Source: Hamiltosporidium tvaerminnensis
Lineage: Eukaryota > Microsporidia > Dubosqiidae
NCBI GenBank assembly: GCA_022605425.2
Contig: CM061247.1
Coordinates: 1,537,501 to 1,601,500, forward strand
Reading direction: 5' to 3'
DNA: 64,000 nt
Below are positions 45,420 through 55,700 of the stretch, in pieces. The notes beneath the pieces were generated by a model. That model ran no database searches. It was not told where the DNA came from and worked only from the letters and a program-made list of their open reading frames with translations. Numbering within the stretch: the stretch's first letter is position 1; each line of letters opens with the position of its first letter. A program made the position numbers and the translations under genes.

Positions 45420-47225
45420 AAAATTTCCACCATTGTTGCTTGTGTTGTGTAGGGATCAATTGACCCGAAAGCGTAATAAGAAAACACAAAGGTGAAAATC
45501 CAACATGATGGCCAACTCACTTTACCAATCATATCTTGTTTATTGATATTCTTAAACTTGTTAAGATAGGCAAAAATTGGAAGAGATAACGAAGGTGGTG
45601 AAAAGGTTTATGGATCAGATAGAATTGGCCTTAAACAAAGAGAAGTCAGATATAAATGATCAATGTTTCGAAGATACTTCCGCTCTTCTTGAGGAAATTG
45701 ATGTTTATAAATACCTTGGAATAATAGACGATACAGAGGAATCTCAAGACGTAAGTCATTTGAAGAACTACAACGCAAAGTGATAGCATGTGTAAGAAGA
45801 CTTTTTCGCACGATATTGAATCAATAACTTTATTTATATCAATAAATCAATATGAAGAATCTTTATTAAACTATCATATAGGTGTATTCGACAGGAACCG
45901 GCTGACTCCTAAGTTAGATGATTCGATGCGCGGAGTGCTTGTAAAAAAGAGGTAAAACATCGAACGGGATGTATAAAGTGTTTGTACCTTCCTGTGAAAT
46001 AACTTGGAAGGGGTTTACATAGAATTTAGGTCAAAGGCTAACATATGCTTTTGCAATTTTTTTAGTACCCCGAAAAATTAACGAAGCATCCACCAAAAGA
46101 CCAGCAATCATAAAGGTTGGGAACAATAAAAATTCTACCTTGCATAAACTAAAAAAAATCTTCAAAGTAAAATATGGTACGAAGAAGAACTCACAAGAAA
46201 AATTTAGAGGAAGCTCAACTTGCAAAATTATACAACAAAATTGAAAAACAAAAAATTCATTCAAAGTTATGCTAATGCAAAAAAAATGAGCTTTTAACTG
46301 TTAGTGTCTCTTTTAGAGAGCTAAAGAAAGCCAATATTAAGCCACATGAGGAAAATGTGTTCTGCTATATCCAGATAGAACTGTATTATGAGAGCAGAAT
46401 ATATGTGCTTTCTCTACCACTAGTTTGGTAAAACACCGACACATTTAGCAACTAGATGCAATAATACACTGATCATGACTAGACCAAATGGCATAATTAA
46501 GCGATTTAATGCCTGACCTTCTTCTTCTAAATTAATATAAATTTAGGTCCCAAAAACGCATTAGAAGCCATTTAGTTCAAGAAATTCTTAAAAATGAGTA
46601 TGCAGAGATCAAACTGAAAAACTAATAAAACTCAATACGAAAATTCAGAAATAAAGACCCGATATATGTATTTTGTGAGCGCAAAAAAAATTTTCACTTA
46701 TTGAAGTAAGAATAAATTCCCAAGATTCACCCCAAATAATTGAAAAAGAGAATCAAATAAATTTTATACCTCTAGCCAATGATTTAGGCCTCATTTATAA
46801 GTTTGGTGTTGATATAATTCTCTATGTGATTACCTGAGACGGTATTGTGACAAAATACCATAAGTAACCTTAAAGACTGAAATAACCACAAGTTAGATGT
46901 ATTGACACAACCCATAGAACTCAAGAATACAGTTGAAACATTTTTTTTGATCGGCGAAGAGAGCTTAAATCAGGACCAAATACTAAGAGAGCGTCATTAA
47001 GTATTATTTTATGAGCTTAGAGGTATAAACAATCGGCACTTTCTTTAAAGTAAGTAGACAACGAGAAAGTTGGTGTTAAAACATAAAATAAGAAAGATAA
47101 TATACTCTTATTTTGGATGGTGTAACCACAGTAAAGGAACCGAAAACAAATTAAACGAAAGTCGGATCTAGAAAAAGAAATGATGGTGGTCAAAAATGAA
47201 AAAGAGAATAGATAAAATTGTGAAA
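45420..47225 (+). pseudogene. R2-like retrotransposon relic from the RT core to the C-terminus
   Basis: It starts within the LLFVLCMDPLSRK block after the reverse transcriptase core (near 45,435). It runs through MEEITKVVKRFMDQI...LNKEKSDIND and YKYLGIIDD (45,577-45,740), a DSMRGVLVKK-like piece near 45,925, the STKRPAI-KV block near 46,090, LYNKIEKQKIHSK near 46,220, the RNKDPIYVF endonuclease trace near 46,650, LGLIYKFGVDII near 46,790 and the acidic tail to about 47,225. Many stops and indels are present. It is less decayed than the 10,970 and 50,540 relics. Confidence 0.8.
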
Positions 47226-47384
47226 ACATTTTAACCTAACCAAGTATAACGATAATAAAAACTTTACACTTAGCACTGAATAGATGAAGCTGAAGTATGA
47301 AATCATTGTTCGAAATTTAGTAGGAAAAAAACACTGAATTTTAGGTCGTTACGTAGGACACGATATGAGGAGCGGAGGGGAAGA

Positions 47385-47965
47385 AATGAAGAAACTTTTT
47401 CTACAAATTTATTTGGAGTTTTTTTATGTAGCTAGATCGCTGATCGCAGCTGAACACGTAATTCATTTTCATGCAAAAGCATTGAAACCTATCCTTGCTC
47501 ACTCGGGTTAGAAACTTAGCGCCTGGATGATATTTAATATATAACCATTAATTGCCAGGAGAGCTAAGTAGCAGGTTATGGTTGTTATGAAACGGCACTT
47601 TCTAGGTGACCCTAGTAAATCTCTAGGATATATATTAGTTGGAAGTTTATTGGGATCTGTAAGTGTGTAGTAAGTGGAAAGCTCCATAGTCTTGGGGAGT
47701 TAAGGATAGGTTTTACCTTTCGATCATAATCCATGCAGAAAACATTAACCAGCTTCGGACACCTGCCTCGTCTATTAAAAGGGTTATACACATCATTTAG
47801 GCGAAGCGAAATCTTGGGATTGGTATTGTAAGGGGTACCGATAGGGTGTTGGGTGTAGCAGTTATTTATTTAAAACCTAGATTTGCGTTTAAATTATTAA
47901 AACAAATGTAACACTTGCCACTGTTTAAAAAGTATGTAATGCTTTTAAATAAAATCATTTCTATA
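47385..47965 (+). repeat. Dispersed GC-richer repeat, copy 4 (longest)
   Basis: This copy defines the element best. It has TTTGGAGTTT near 47,407 (shared with copy 2), CTTAGCGCCTGG at about 47,517, GCTAAGTAGCAGGTTATGG near 47,562, CATAGTCTTGGGG near 47,684, the CCTGCCTCGTCTATTAAA block near 47,760, GTTGGGTGTAGCAGTTATTTAT near 47,850 and AACACTTGCCACT near 47,910. No coding frame was found. It starts shortly after a retrotransposon relic. Confidence 0.8.
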
Positions 47966-47969
47966 TTAT

Positions 47970-48685
47970 ATGAAACATTTTATACATAAATTAAAAAAAT
48001 TTTAATGTATAGTACATTGTTTTGAACTTGAAAAAAAAACTTACGACTGTAAAATACTTTAAATTTAATCTAATATCTTTGTGTTCAAGCAAATCTTAAA
48101 TCAGAAATACCATTAAAGTCATAAGAACCCAAAAAAGTGTTGAGCTTAATCATAGGTGTATTAGAAAATAATTTTAATAATTAATAATCCAATATGTTAT
48201 TGTAACATAATATTTTGGATTATATACAGAAACTGCAAGTAAGAAAGTAAATCGGATCATTCAATAGTATTTAAAAAACAAGATGAAATCGTTTATTTCA
48301 ATCAAAAAAGAAAAATTAATTGTGTTTGTTACCGATTACAGTAGAATAGAATATATACTTGAAAAAAAAAAGAGTTGAAAGACTCAATTACACAGTATTT
48401 TTATAAAGCACGACAAAAAAGTGAAAGAAAATTGTGAGATAATATCTTAAAAATAATATAACCCTAAATTCATAAAAAATGAATGTTACAGCCGTATTGA
48501 TTCAATATTCATAGAGACATCGATTAAAAAGGCAAAAAAATTACTGGAAAAATGAAAAGCAACTTTGTATTAGATACCGTTTGATTTAGTTGTATTTAAG
48601 GTTTAAAAGCAAAATAATCTAGACAAAAGATAATCTTTAATTTTTTTATTAAAACTTTCTAATACACTTCATTTTTAAATAAATA
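47970..48685. other. AT-rich spacer without recognised features
   Basis: No frame or repeat could be supported between the dispersed repeat and the decayed membrane-protein gene. Confidence 0.4.
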
Positions 48686-48689
48686 TTTA

Positions 48690-49385
48690 TTCATTAGATT
48701 TTTTTGTACGTATTTTATCAAAGTGTAAATAGTTAAATCTGACGAATTAAATGTAGCATCACCTATTTTCAAAGGTTCGAAATTTAATGAACAAGATGAT
48801 GACTTCGTGCTTCTTGTGTATAAATTTAATTCTAATACGTTACTTTATAATCTTTTTCATTGATAATTTTAAATAAAATGAATTTAAGGTTTGGTTTTTT
48901 TATATCCTCTTTTAGTTCTTGAGAAATTAAGTTGGTTAGTTTATAAATGTTTTTAATAGGATGCTTTCCTTCAAACCGAAAACCGATATTAGTTCAAAAA
49001 TTCATATTGCATATTACACTTGGAAATTTTGCGCGATCTAAAAAAATCCAATAATTCGCTCTATAACTTCATAATTTTTGATGATTTTATTTAGATCATT
49101 TTGATAAAAAGTATTAACTACCTCTTCAAAATTCATAGTTTATTTTTATGTTTACTTATAGAAAAACCGCATATATTTTCTTTATTACCGAAAGAAGGGA
49201 ATTTCGGAGCATTACATTCACTTCTCGATTTTTTAAATTTTTCGGTTTTAGAGACTCTTTTAAAATCTTTGTCAAATTTTTCTATCATTTTTGTAGCCTT
49301 GTAATATAGAACACCTAAGAAAATAAAAATCAACATAATCAGAATGCTAACGATTTTGCTGTAACTCGAAATCTTTTTGTTTTAT
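48690..49385 (-). pseudogene. Decayed gene for a small membrane-anchored or secreted protein
   Basis: The minus strand begins with an N-terminal hydrophobic segment (VSILIMLIFIFLGVLYY) followed by a basic stretch and KENICGFSISKHKNK (open frame 49,133-49,336). The sequence continues after frame changes with FEEVVNTFYQNDLNKIIKNYE near 49,070-49,130, KNIYKLTNLISQELKEDIKK near 48,900-48,960 and a Ser-rich NLYTRSTKSSSCSLNFE near 48,790. The pieces add up to about 220 residues. Family unknown; several frameshifts argue for a pseudogene. Confidence 0.45.
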
Positions 49386-49389
49386 AAAA

Positions 49390-49985
49390 CGGCATGGTAT
49401 AGTAACTTTTCACATATTTATAAAAAAAGCTCTGGTTTGAGTCCAAATCCAACCAATAAGTCTGAGAATAAAAAGTTTTCTTTGACAGTCGTCATTTTAT
49501 TCTTTCTTGTAAGTATTAAATTAAAGCTTATATTTTGATAATAGACTTGTAATGGTAAATATCTCTGATATTTATATTTTTTTGACAGTTTATTTTTAAT
49601 GTGAAAAAATGAATTAAGTCTTTTCTTTGTGATCTACAAAATTTGAACTATTCAAGACCAATTATATCATAACCTTGTATCTATCACATTTTACTTATAT
49701 AAAAGAGACAATATTTCTCAAAAATATCAGAAATGATCGTATATTAAATATTCTGTGATAAGATAGAGTCCCTTTGAATTTTTAATATTCACACCATAAG
49801 TTCATTCACAATACGAAAAAATATTTCAAGTAAATACTTGAAATACGCATAATATAATTCTAAAGTAGAATGTTCCAGACGTCTTCTATCAAGCATAAAA
49901 TAGATGAAATGACAATAAATTTTCGATAAATATCCATGAAACTGAAAAAAGTATAAAAACATAAATTATTTCTGAAATACATACA
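49390..49985. other. AT-rich spacer without recognised features
   Basis: No frame or repeat is supported. Confidence 0.4.
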
Positions 49986-49989
49986 TTTT

Positions 49990-50245
49990 TAAAATAAAAA
50001 ATCTGGCGACATTAGTTGTTAATTAAGACAATAGGAGGCACAAGCAATCAACAATTCTTTAAAAAAAGTGAAGAACGAGAAAGACGATGTTAAACAAGTA
50101 TATACAATAAATGACTGGACCTCTGTATTTTGGAAAGCAAAAACAAAGTAAAGGCATTAAAAATAAATATAAATGAGATTCGGGTCGGTAGAAGATTTTG
50201 AAGTACTTAAAATGGTGGAAGAATGTATTTAAATGAAAAGAGAAA
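49990..50245 (+). pseudogene. R2-like retrotransposon relic, last codons only
   Basis: This short piece matches the acidic tail of the polyprotein: the LTLVVN-GDIRRHKQSTIL segment, NEKDDVKQVYTINDWT, and the end with DFEVLKMVEECI followed by a stop near 50,232. It may be a severe 5' truncation or the surviving end of an older copy. Confidence 0.6.
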
Positions 50246-50539
50246 TGAAAAACTTTGATCCAAATAAATAAGTTGTTCAAAAAATTATTTGATCCATGAA
50301 AATCTGGACTAGTTTATATGAAAGCACCTGTATATTAAAAAAATAAATTCTTTTTTTAAAAAGTGTAGAATAAAGTAATAAGTAACAACTACTTATAAAT
50401 TTGCCAAGTATTAAAAATCTAAGCTAAATTGATCTGTAAATTCACATAAAAATGCGAAAAAGGTTCTCATTCAACAAAAAGTTACATTTTAATTGAATAT
50501 TTAAGATAGTTGCTGCAAGAGTAAAAGCACTTGTAGCTG

Positions 50540-52150
50540 TAACAAAATATGTAATTTTGTTCCATTGCCAAAAGTTTTGAGATTTACAATCTTAAATAAG
50601 TAAAAAGTCCTACGGATGTAAGCGAATTCTACTTTTTAGAAGAATTTGAAGTTTGTGATTATTTAGGAATAATAAAAGATAACTGGGAAACGAAATATGT
50701 TCGTTTTGGGCAGTAAAAATGGAAGCTTCTATTTAGATTTAGAACAACCTTTTTTCATCAAATAAAATTAAAGAATTATGTTCGTACAATAATGAATATA
50801 TGTTATTGTCAATTAACTGCAAATTGAAGGTATTCTGACTCGATCAGCTTTTTTCTTTGTATTGATGATGCCATTCATATGTTTGAATAAAATATGATAT
50901 ATTTCCTGGGTAATATGTAACGAGGATTTTCATCTGTTATATTTGGATTGAGCTGAGACTATCATAGGGAAAATTTCGGATTTAAACATGTTTTTTAAAT
51001 TTTTGAATTGCCTAAGAAGAAATAAAGTAATATCAACCAGAAAAGCAGAAATTTTGAAGAGATATAGCAATATTCTTAATCCCATATAAAGAAATGATGC
51101 TTGGATGAAAAAAACAGTATATAACGCAAGAACTACTGTATATATTTAGGTTACTCGCTCTTCTCTGTTCTAATGTTAAGCTATCGATGTTATTTTCTGT
51201 CTGCATATTTTCGGTGCATATTTTTTATAGTTTTCAAATGAATTCCCTTTATAAGGTTAATTTTATCTATAAATTTCTACGCCGACAGTGAAGAAACTCA
51301 TTGTTTAGAAATGAAAGGTTTTATATAGGTTAAATATATTGTTAGAAAAATTAAAAAGTAAATAAAAAAACAATTTAAATTTAAAAAAGTGGTTTTATAC
51401 ACCTGGGTATAGACGAATAGAAAACAAAAGCGCTTGGTCGTGAAAGGTGTAATTCGATATTAAATAACGCCAGGGTGCTTGATGAAGTGTAATGCTATTG
51501 ACTAAGTAAGTAAATTTATAAAACGAAATATAAATTTAAAAACTGCTACTAAAATTATATAAACCTAAAAATATAAAGCTCTGGATACTATTCCCTCTTG
51601 AAGATCTATTGAGGAAAAATATATCAGTCACGTCAATAAGCTTGATTATACTGTATTTACAATTAAAATGAAATCTTCTTTGAAAAAGAAAGTGGCCGTA
51701 TTGTATAAATTGTCAAAACTTAATAAAGTATTTTACAACGAGATTTGAAAATACAAGAAGGAAACCTTAATATGCGACAAGATGAAGAAATCAGATATAT
51801 GCATGCTACTATCTTATAAATAAAAACATACAAATTTAATTCTATAATGCGAATCAAGAGGCGCTCTGTTCAATGATTTTTTTAAAAAAAATAGCTGAAA
51901 TATGAATGAATATCGAATAATAAAAGATGTCGAAATTTAGAAGATATAGTTTGACAGGTTATTTTTGCAATTAAAGCAATATGTTGTAAGACTCATTTAA
52001 ATTGCCATATTTTCATACAATTCACTTCAAATTGGTAATCTTACAAACTAAGATTTGCCAGTAAATATAATAAATCTTATTTATAAATGTAGAGCTAAAA
52101 TATTTCTTATTTTATAAAGTAGATTATATTGTAGCCAAATAACATAAAAT
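50540..52150 (+). pseudogene. Strongly decayed R2-like retrotransposon relic
   Basis: Blocks in order are KSPTDVSEFYFLEEFEVCDYLGII near 50,605-50,675 (matching KSATND...GVYKYLGII), SINCKLKVF-LDQL near 50,810-50,850 (NYHIGVLRLEPAD), NCLRRNKVISTRKAEILK near 51,005-51,060 (DCLEKSKEISTRRAAILK), a YNARTTV block near 51,120, a LLSYK-KHTNLIL-CESRGALFND stretch near 51,800-51,880 (LLLLNRYKF..SHSVQEIL), and NLIYKCRAKIFLIL near 52,075. All frames are broken. Confidence 0.55.
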
Positions 52151-52154
52151 GTAA

Positions 52155-52640
52155 GTATAAAGGCTTTCTATGCGGTTAGAATTTAGGAATAATACAATCA
52201 CTACTATTCAAAACAATATATAATTTATTTTTTCAATCAACAAAGAAAAATATAGTTATCAATAAATATCGAGGAAATTGATAATAAAGGTAGAATCTCA
52301 TACAAGTAGTAAATATTGGATCAAAAATATAGATCCTCACCTTATCTTTAGGCCAACAGAGTAAAAGAATGTTAAAAGAATAAATTTATTTAGCATTGCG
52401 TTCTACTTGAGAATAAAATTGCAAAAACGATATTTTGACATAAATCGAAATTATTTCTAATGAATAAGATCTGTGTTATTAAACTGAAGTAATGTAAATA
52501 AAATTATTAAACGTTAAAAACCCGAAATTAAATCCTTTTTTTTCTTAATTATTGCCAATTTTAAGTAAATTTTTTTACAAAAATATAAATTAAAAACCTT
52601 TTTCTTGTAAATTAATCATTTTAGAATCCAAAAAATTAAA
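52155..52640. other. AT-rich upstream region of transketolase
   Basis: No frame or repeat is supported. The promoter of the transketolase gene must lie here, but apart from the CCC at the start codon nothing distinctive is visible. Confidence 0.45.
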
Positions 52641-52641
52641 A

Positions 52642-52644
52642 CCC
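52642..52644 (+). promoter_or_regulatory. CCC directly before the transketolase ATG
   Basis: The sequence AAAACCCATG places CCC immediately before the start, the arrangement described for microsporidian genes. It fixes the start at 52,645. Confidence 0.6.
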
Positions 52645-54588
52645 ATGTCAGATATTTTATCTATAAATAATATTCGTGTTTTGTGTGCAGAAATGGTTGA
52701 AGAAGCAAAAAGTGGGCATCCCGGGGCACCACTTGGATTAGCACCGTTCGTATATATTCTATTTAAGAATTATATAAGATTTGATCCTGAAGATTCTAAA
52801 TGGATAAACAGAGATATTTTTATATTTTCTAATGGACATGCATGTACACTTGAATATGTAATACGGCATTTATGTGGCTATAAAATTGGTTTGGAGGATT
52901 TAAAGAAATTTAGACAGTTAGGAAGTATAACACCTGGACATCCTGAATTCGGTGTTACTGATGGCGTAGAAGCATCTACTGGTCCTTTAGGACAAGGTAT
53001 ATCAAATGCAGTTGGATATGCTATTGCCTTGGAAAAAATGAAACTTTACAACAAAGAAAGTCTTTTTATATTTGATAATCGGGTATATTGTATTTTTGGG
53101 GATGGCTGCTATCAGGAAGGAATTAGCCATGAAGCTTTTGCTCTGGCTGGTCATTTAAAATTGAGTAATCTTACTTTTATTTATGACAGTAATAAAATTA
53201 CAATCGATGGACCGACCAGTCTTTCTATGTCTGATGATTCTGTTTTAAGATTTAAAAGTTACGGTTTTGAAGTAGAAATTATTGAAGATGGAGATTCAGA
53301 TTTAAAAAAAATGGAAGAAATTTTAAATAAGAAAATTACAAAAACAAAAGTTATAATTTTAAATACAACGATCGGTAAATTCAGTGAATTGGAAGGAAAT
53401 GCCAAAGTCCATGGTGCTCCTCTGGGGATGGAAAATTTAAAAAAACTAAAAGAAAAACTAAATTTTGGTGAAGAAAAATTTTTAGTAAAAAACGAAGTTA
53501 AAGAAATTTTTAAAGAAGTAATTCAACGGAATAAAGAAAATCGAAAGGTTTGGAATGAAAAAATCAAAAAATATCGAATTAAATTTCCAGAAATTTATGA
53601 TGAAATATTTAGAAAAGAAAAAACTGTTTTAAAAATTTCCTATGAAAACCAATCTGGTAAAATAGCGACACGTAAACATTTTTCTGATGCTTTGAATGAA
53701 AATATTTCGAAATTTAAACATTTGATTGGTGGATCAGCAGATTTGACACCATCAAATCTTACAAAATGGAAAGAATCTGAAGATTTTACAGCAGAGAACA
53801 GAAAAGGCAATTATATAAGATTCGGAATCCGTGAACATGCTATGATGGGAATATGCAACGGTATTTCATATTTTGGCCACCATTTCGTTTTTTGTGGTAC
53901 TTTTTTAAATTTTATAACTTATGGATTTCCTTCGCTTCGTCTAGCTTGTTTGACAAATTTAAAAGTTCTTTATGTTATGACACACGACTCTATTGGTTTG
54001 GGAGAAGATGGACCTACGCATCAACCGATAGAAGTTTTATCTTTACTTCGCGCTACTCCCAATCTAACTGTTTTACGACCTGCAGATGGAAGAGAAACAA
54101 GGTTTTGTTTAAAATTTGCCTATGAAAAAGATGGACCTACTGTAGTATGTCTGAGCAGACAGAACCTACCAGATCTGAATAATTCTTCAATCGATTTATC
54201 GTACAATGGGGCATATTTTATTAAAGAAAGTGAAAATCCGGAAATAATTTTAATATCAACCGGATCAGAAGTTTGTTTGGCATTAGAATGTGCAGAAATT
54301 TTACAGAAAAAAAATAAAAAAGTTTCTGTCGTTTCAATGATTTCCTTTGAACTTTTTGAAAAGCAATCTGAATCCTACAAACAAAAAATTTTACCACCAA
54401 AAGTTATTAAAATAAGTATTGAGGCTTCAAGTACGTTTGGATGGCAAAAATATTCAAATTTTCAAATAGGAATCGATTCTTTTGGAAAATCTGCTAAATA
54501 CGAAGATATTTATGACTATTTCGGATTTACGCCTGATAAACTGTCTGACAGGATTTTATCTCTTCTTCAAGTAAACTTTAATTGCTAA
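52645..54588 (+). CDS. Transketolase
   Basis: The enzyme transfers two-carbon ketol units between sugar phosphates in the non-oxidative pentose phosphate pathway, using thiamine diphosphate and a divalent metal. The 647 residues are close to the family's usual length. The N-terminal cofactor domain has SGHPGAPLG (23-31), GSITPGHPE (93-101), STGPLGQG (111-118) and the metal-binding GDG at 152-154. The middle domain has FGIREHAM with the catalytic Glu397, then THDSIGLGEDGPTHQP, and the C-terminal domain has IEASSTFGWQKY. All key residues I looked for are present, so it should be active. It stands alone, convergent with uL29, and is followed by a 77-bp repeat array. Confidence 0.98.
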   Translation: MSDILSINNIRVLCAEMVEEAKSGHPGAPLGLAPFVYILFKNYIRFDPEDSKWINRDIFIFSNGHACTLEYVIRHLCGYKIGLEDLKKFRQLGSITPGHPEFGVTDGVEASTGPLGQGISNAVGYAIALEKMKLYNKESLFIFDNRVYCIFGDGCYQEGISHEAFALAGHLKLSNLTFIYDSNKITIDGPTSLSMSDDSVLRFKSYGFEVEIIEDGDSDLKKMEEILNKKITKTKVIILNTTIGKFSELEGNAKVHGAPLGMENLKKLKEKLNFGEEKFLVKNEVKEIFKEVIQRNKENRKVWNEKIKKYRIKFPEIYDEIFRKEKTVLKISYENQSGKIATRKHFSDALNENISKFKHLIGGSADLTPSNLTKWKESEDFTAENRKGNYIRFGIREHAMMGICNGISYFGHHFVFCGTFLNFITYGFPSLRLACLTNLKVLYVMTHDSIGLGEDGPTHQPIEVLSLLRATPNLTVLRPADGRETRFCLKFAYEKDGPTVVCLSRQNLPDLNNSSIDLSYNGAYFIKESENPEIILISTGSEVCLALECAEILQKKNKKVSVVSMISFELFEKQSESYKQKILPPKVIKISIEASSTFGWQKYSNFQIGIDSFGKSAKYEDIYDYFGFTPDKLSDRILSLLQVNFNC

Positions 54589-54609
54589 AATTTTATTTAT
54601 TTAATTTTC

Positions 54610-54830
54610 GGACACACAAATACTTTCCCCTTTAAATATTTTATTTTATCTTTCAATTATTTTAATAAAATTTTTTTTTTTCTTATAAACATACAGATAC
54701 TTTCCCCTTTAAATATTTTATTTTATCTTTCAATTATTTTAATAAAATTTTTTTTTTTCTTATAAACATACAAATCCTTTCCCCTTTAAATATTTAATCC
54801 TAGCTTTCCTTATTTAATAAAAATTTATTT
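54610..54830. repeat. 77-bp tandem repeat, nearly three copies
   Basis: The marker TACTTTCCCCTTTAAAT starts at 54,621 and 54,698, and a variant (TCCTTTCCCC) at 54,775, giving a period of 77 bp. The first two units are nearly identical and the third is shorter and diverged. The array lies directly behind the transketolase stop codon, so it would form part of the 3' untranslated region. Confidence 0.9.
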
Positions 54831-55120
54831 TTTTTTATTTTTCACAACCAAATTTTTCTTTTAAATACCTAAAGACTACAAAAATTAATTAAAATATTCT
54901 AAAATTATAAATAAGCAGCGAACAAATTCAAATTTACAATTTTAAATTACCTAAGATTTTAGAAAAACAAACGAAATTACAAATTATTAAAAAAATAATT
55001 AAAAATAAAAAATTTAAATTATAAATGAATAACCAAAGAATTGTGCATCCTTTGTTTTGAAAATAATAAAAAATTGCAAAATTTTAAATTTCTTACAGAA
55101 TAAAAAAATAAATAAAAAAT

Positions 55121-55483
55121 TTATTCCGCATAACTAAAATAGACCTTAGGAAACAATTTTCTTGTTTTTCTTACTCGATGTACTTTCATACTCAACTGTT
55201 TGGGTGTCAAAGCTAATCTTTTAGCTTTAGTAAGTTTAGGCATCAAATGTTTAGGAAGTTTGGCTGCATCTTTATATTTATCAATCTCTTCTAACAACTC
55301 CTTCTCTCTCAAAACACCAATAGCTCGAGCTAGATTCTTTCTGGCTTCAAACATTTCATTTGGTTCAATATTTCCAGATGCTTTCTTCTGTCGCAATGAA
55401 AGAAGAACACTACGAAGATCTAATATTGTTTTACTTAAATCTTCTTTTGATTGCACTTTAAAGAAATCCCTTTCTATTTTCAT
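55121..55483 (-). CDS. RPL35: 60S ribosomal protein L35 (uL29)
   Basis: This large-subunit protein binds near the polypeptide exit tunnel. The 120 residues equal the usual eukaryotic length. Residues 12-62 form the helical hairpin with LSKTILDLRSVLLSLRQKK and ARKNLARAIGVLRE. The basic C-terminal tail has LPKHLMPKLTKAKRLAL and HRVRKTRKLFPKVYF, closely matching the eukaryotic YxPKxLRxKKTRAxRRxLT and R.FP.RKYA pattern. There is no intron. A CCC tract lies two bases before the ATG. It is the last intact conserved gene before the transposon cluster. Confidence 0.96.
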   Translation of the reverse strand: MKIERDFFKVQSKEDLSKTILDLRSVLLSLRQKKASGNIEPNEMFEARKNLARAIGVLREKELLEEIDKYKDAAKLPKHLMPKLTKAKRLALTPKQLSMKVHRVRKTRKLFPKVYFSYAE

Positions 55484-55485
55484 GT

Positions 55486-55488
55486 GGG
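55486..55488 (-). promoter_or_regulatory. CCC tract just upstream of the L35 start
   Basis: The coding strand reads AAGCCCACATG, with CCC two bases before the ATG. This matches the pattern at the other conserved genes. Confidence 0.55.
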
Positions 55489-55629
55489 CTTAAAAAAAGA
55501 AATTTTTGTAAAAAAATATTTTGTAAAATTTAATTATTCGTAATTCAAAAAAAAAGTAAAAAATAAAAAAAGATTTGTAAATTTTGTACAAATAAAGAGT
55601 TATGAAACAAATAAATCTATTAACTCATT

Positions 55630-55679
55630 TATAGAGTTTTTCGATCAATATAATAATCCTCGCAATCAATATAATAATT
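55630..55679 (+). repeat. Left terminal inverted repeat of the Tc1/mariner element
   Basis: It begins TATAGAGTTTTTCGATCAAT and includes two direct copies of ATCAATATAATAAT. It differs from the right end at two positions. Confidence 0.9.
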
Positions 55680-55682
55680 ATT

Positions 55683-55700
55683 TTTAAAAAATAAAAATTT
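55683..55700. repeat. 18-bp target site duplication, left copy
   Basis: TTTAAAAAATAAAAATTT is identical to 59,510-59,527 at the other end of the retrotransposon insertion. The sequence is low in complexity, so chance contributes, but its position fits both element boundaries. Confidence 0.75.

Noticed and set aside
53853-54125. 90-residue plus-strand frame
   Set aside because: It is an out-of-frame shadow of transketolase.
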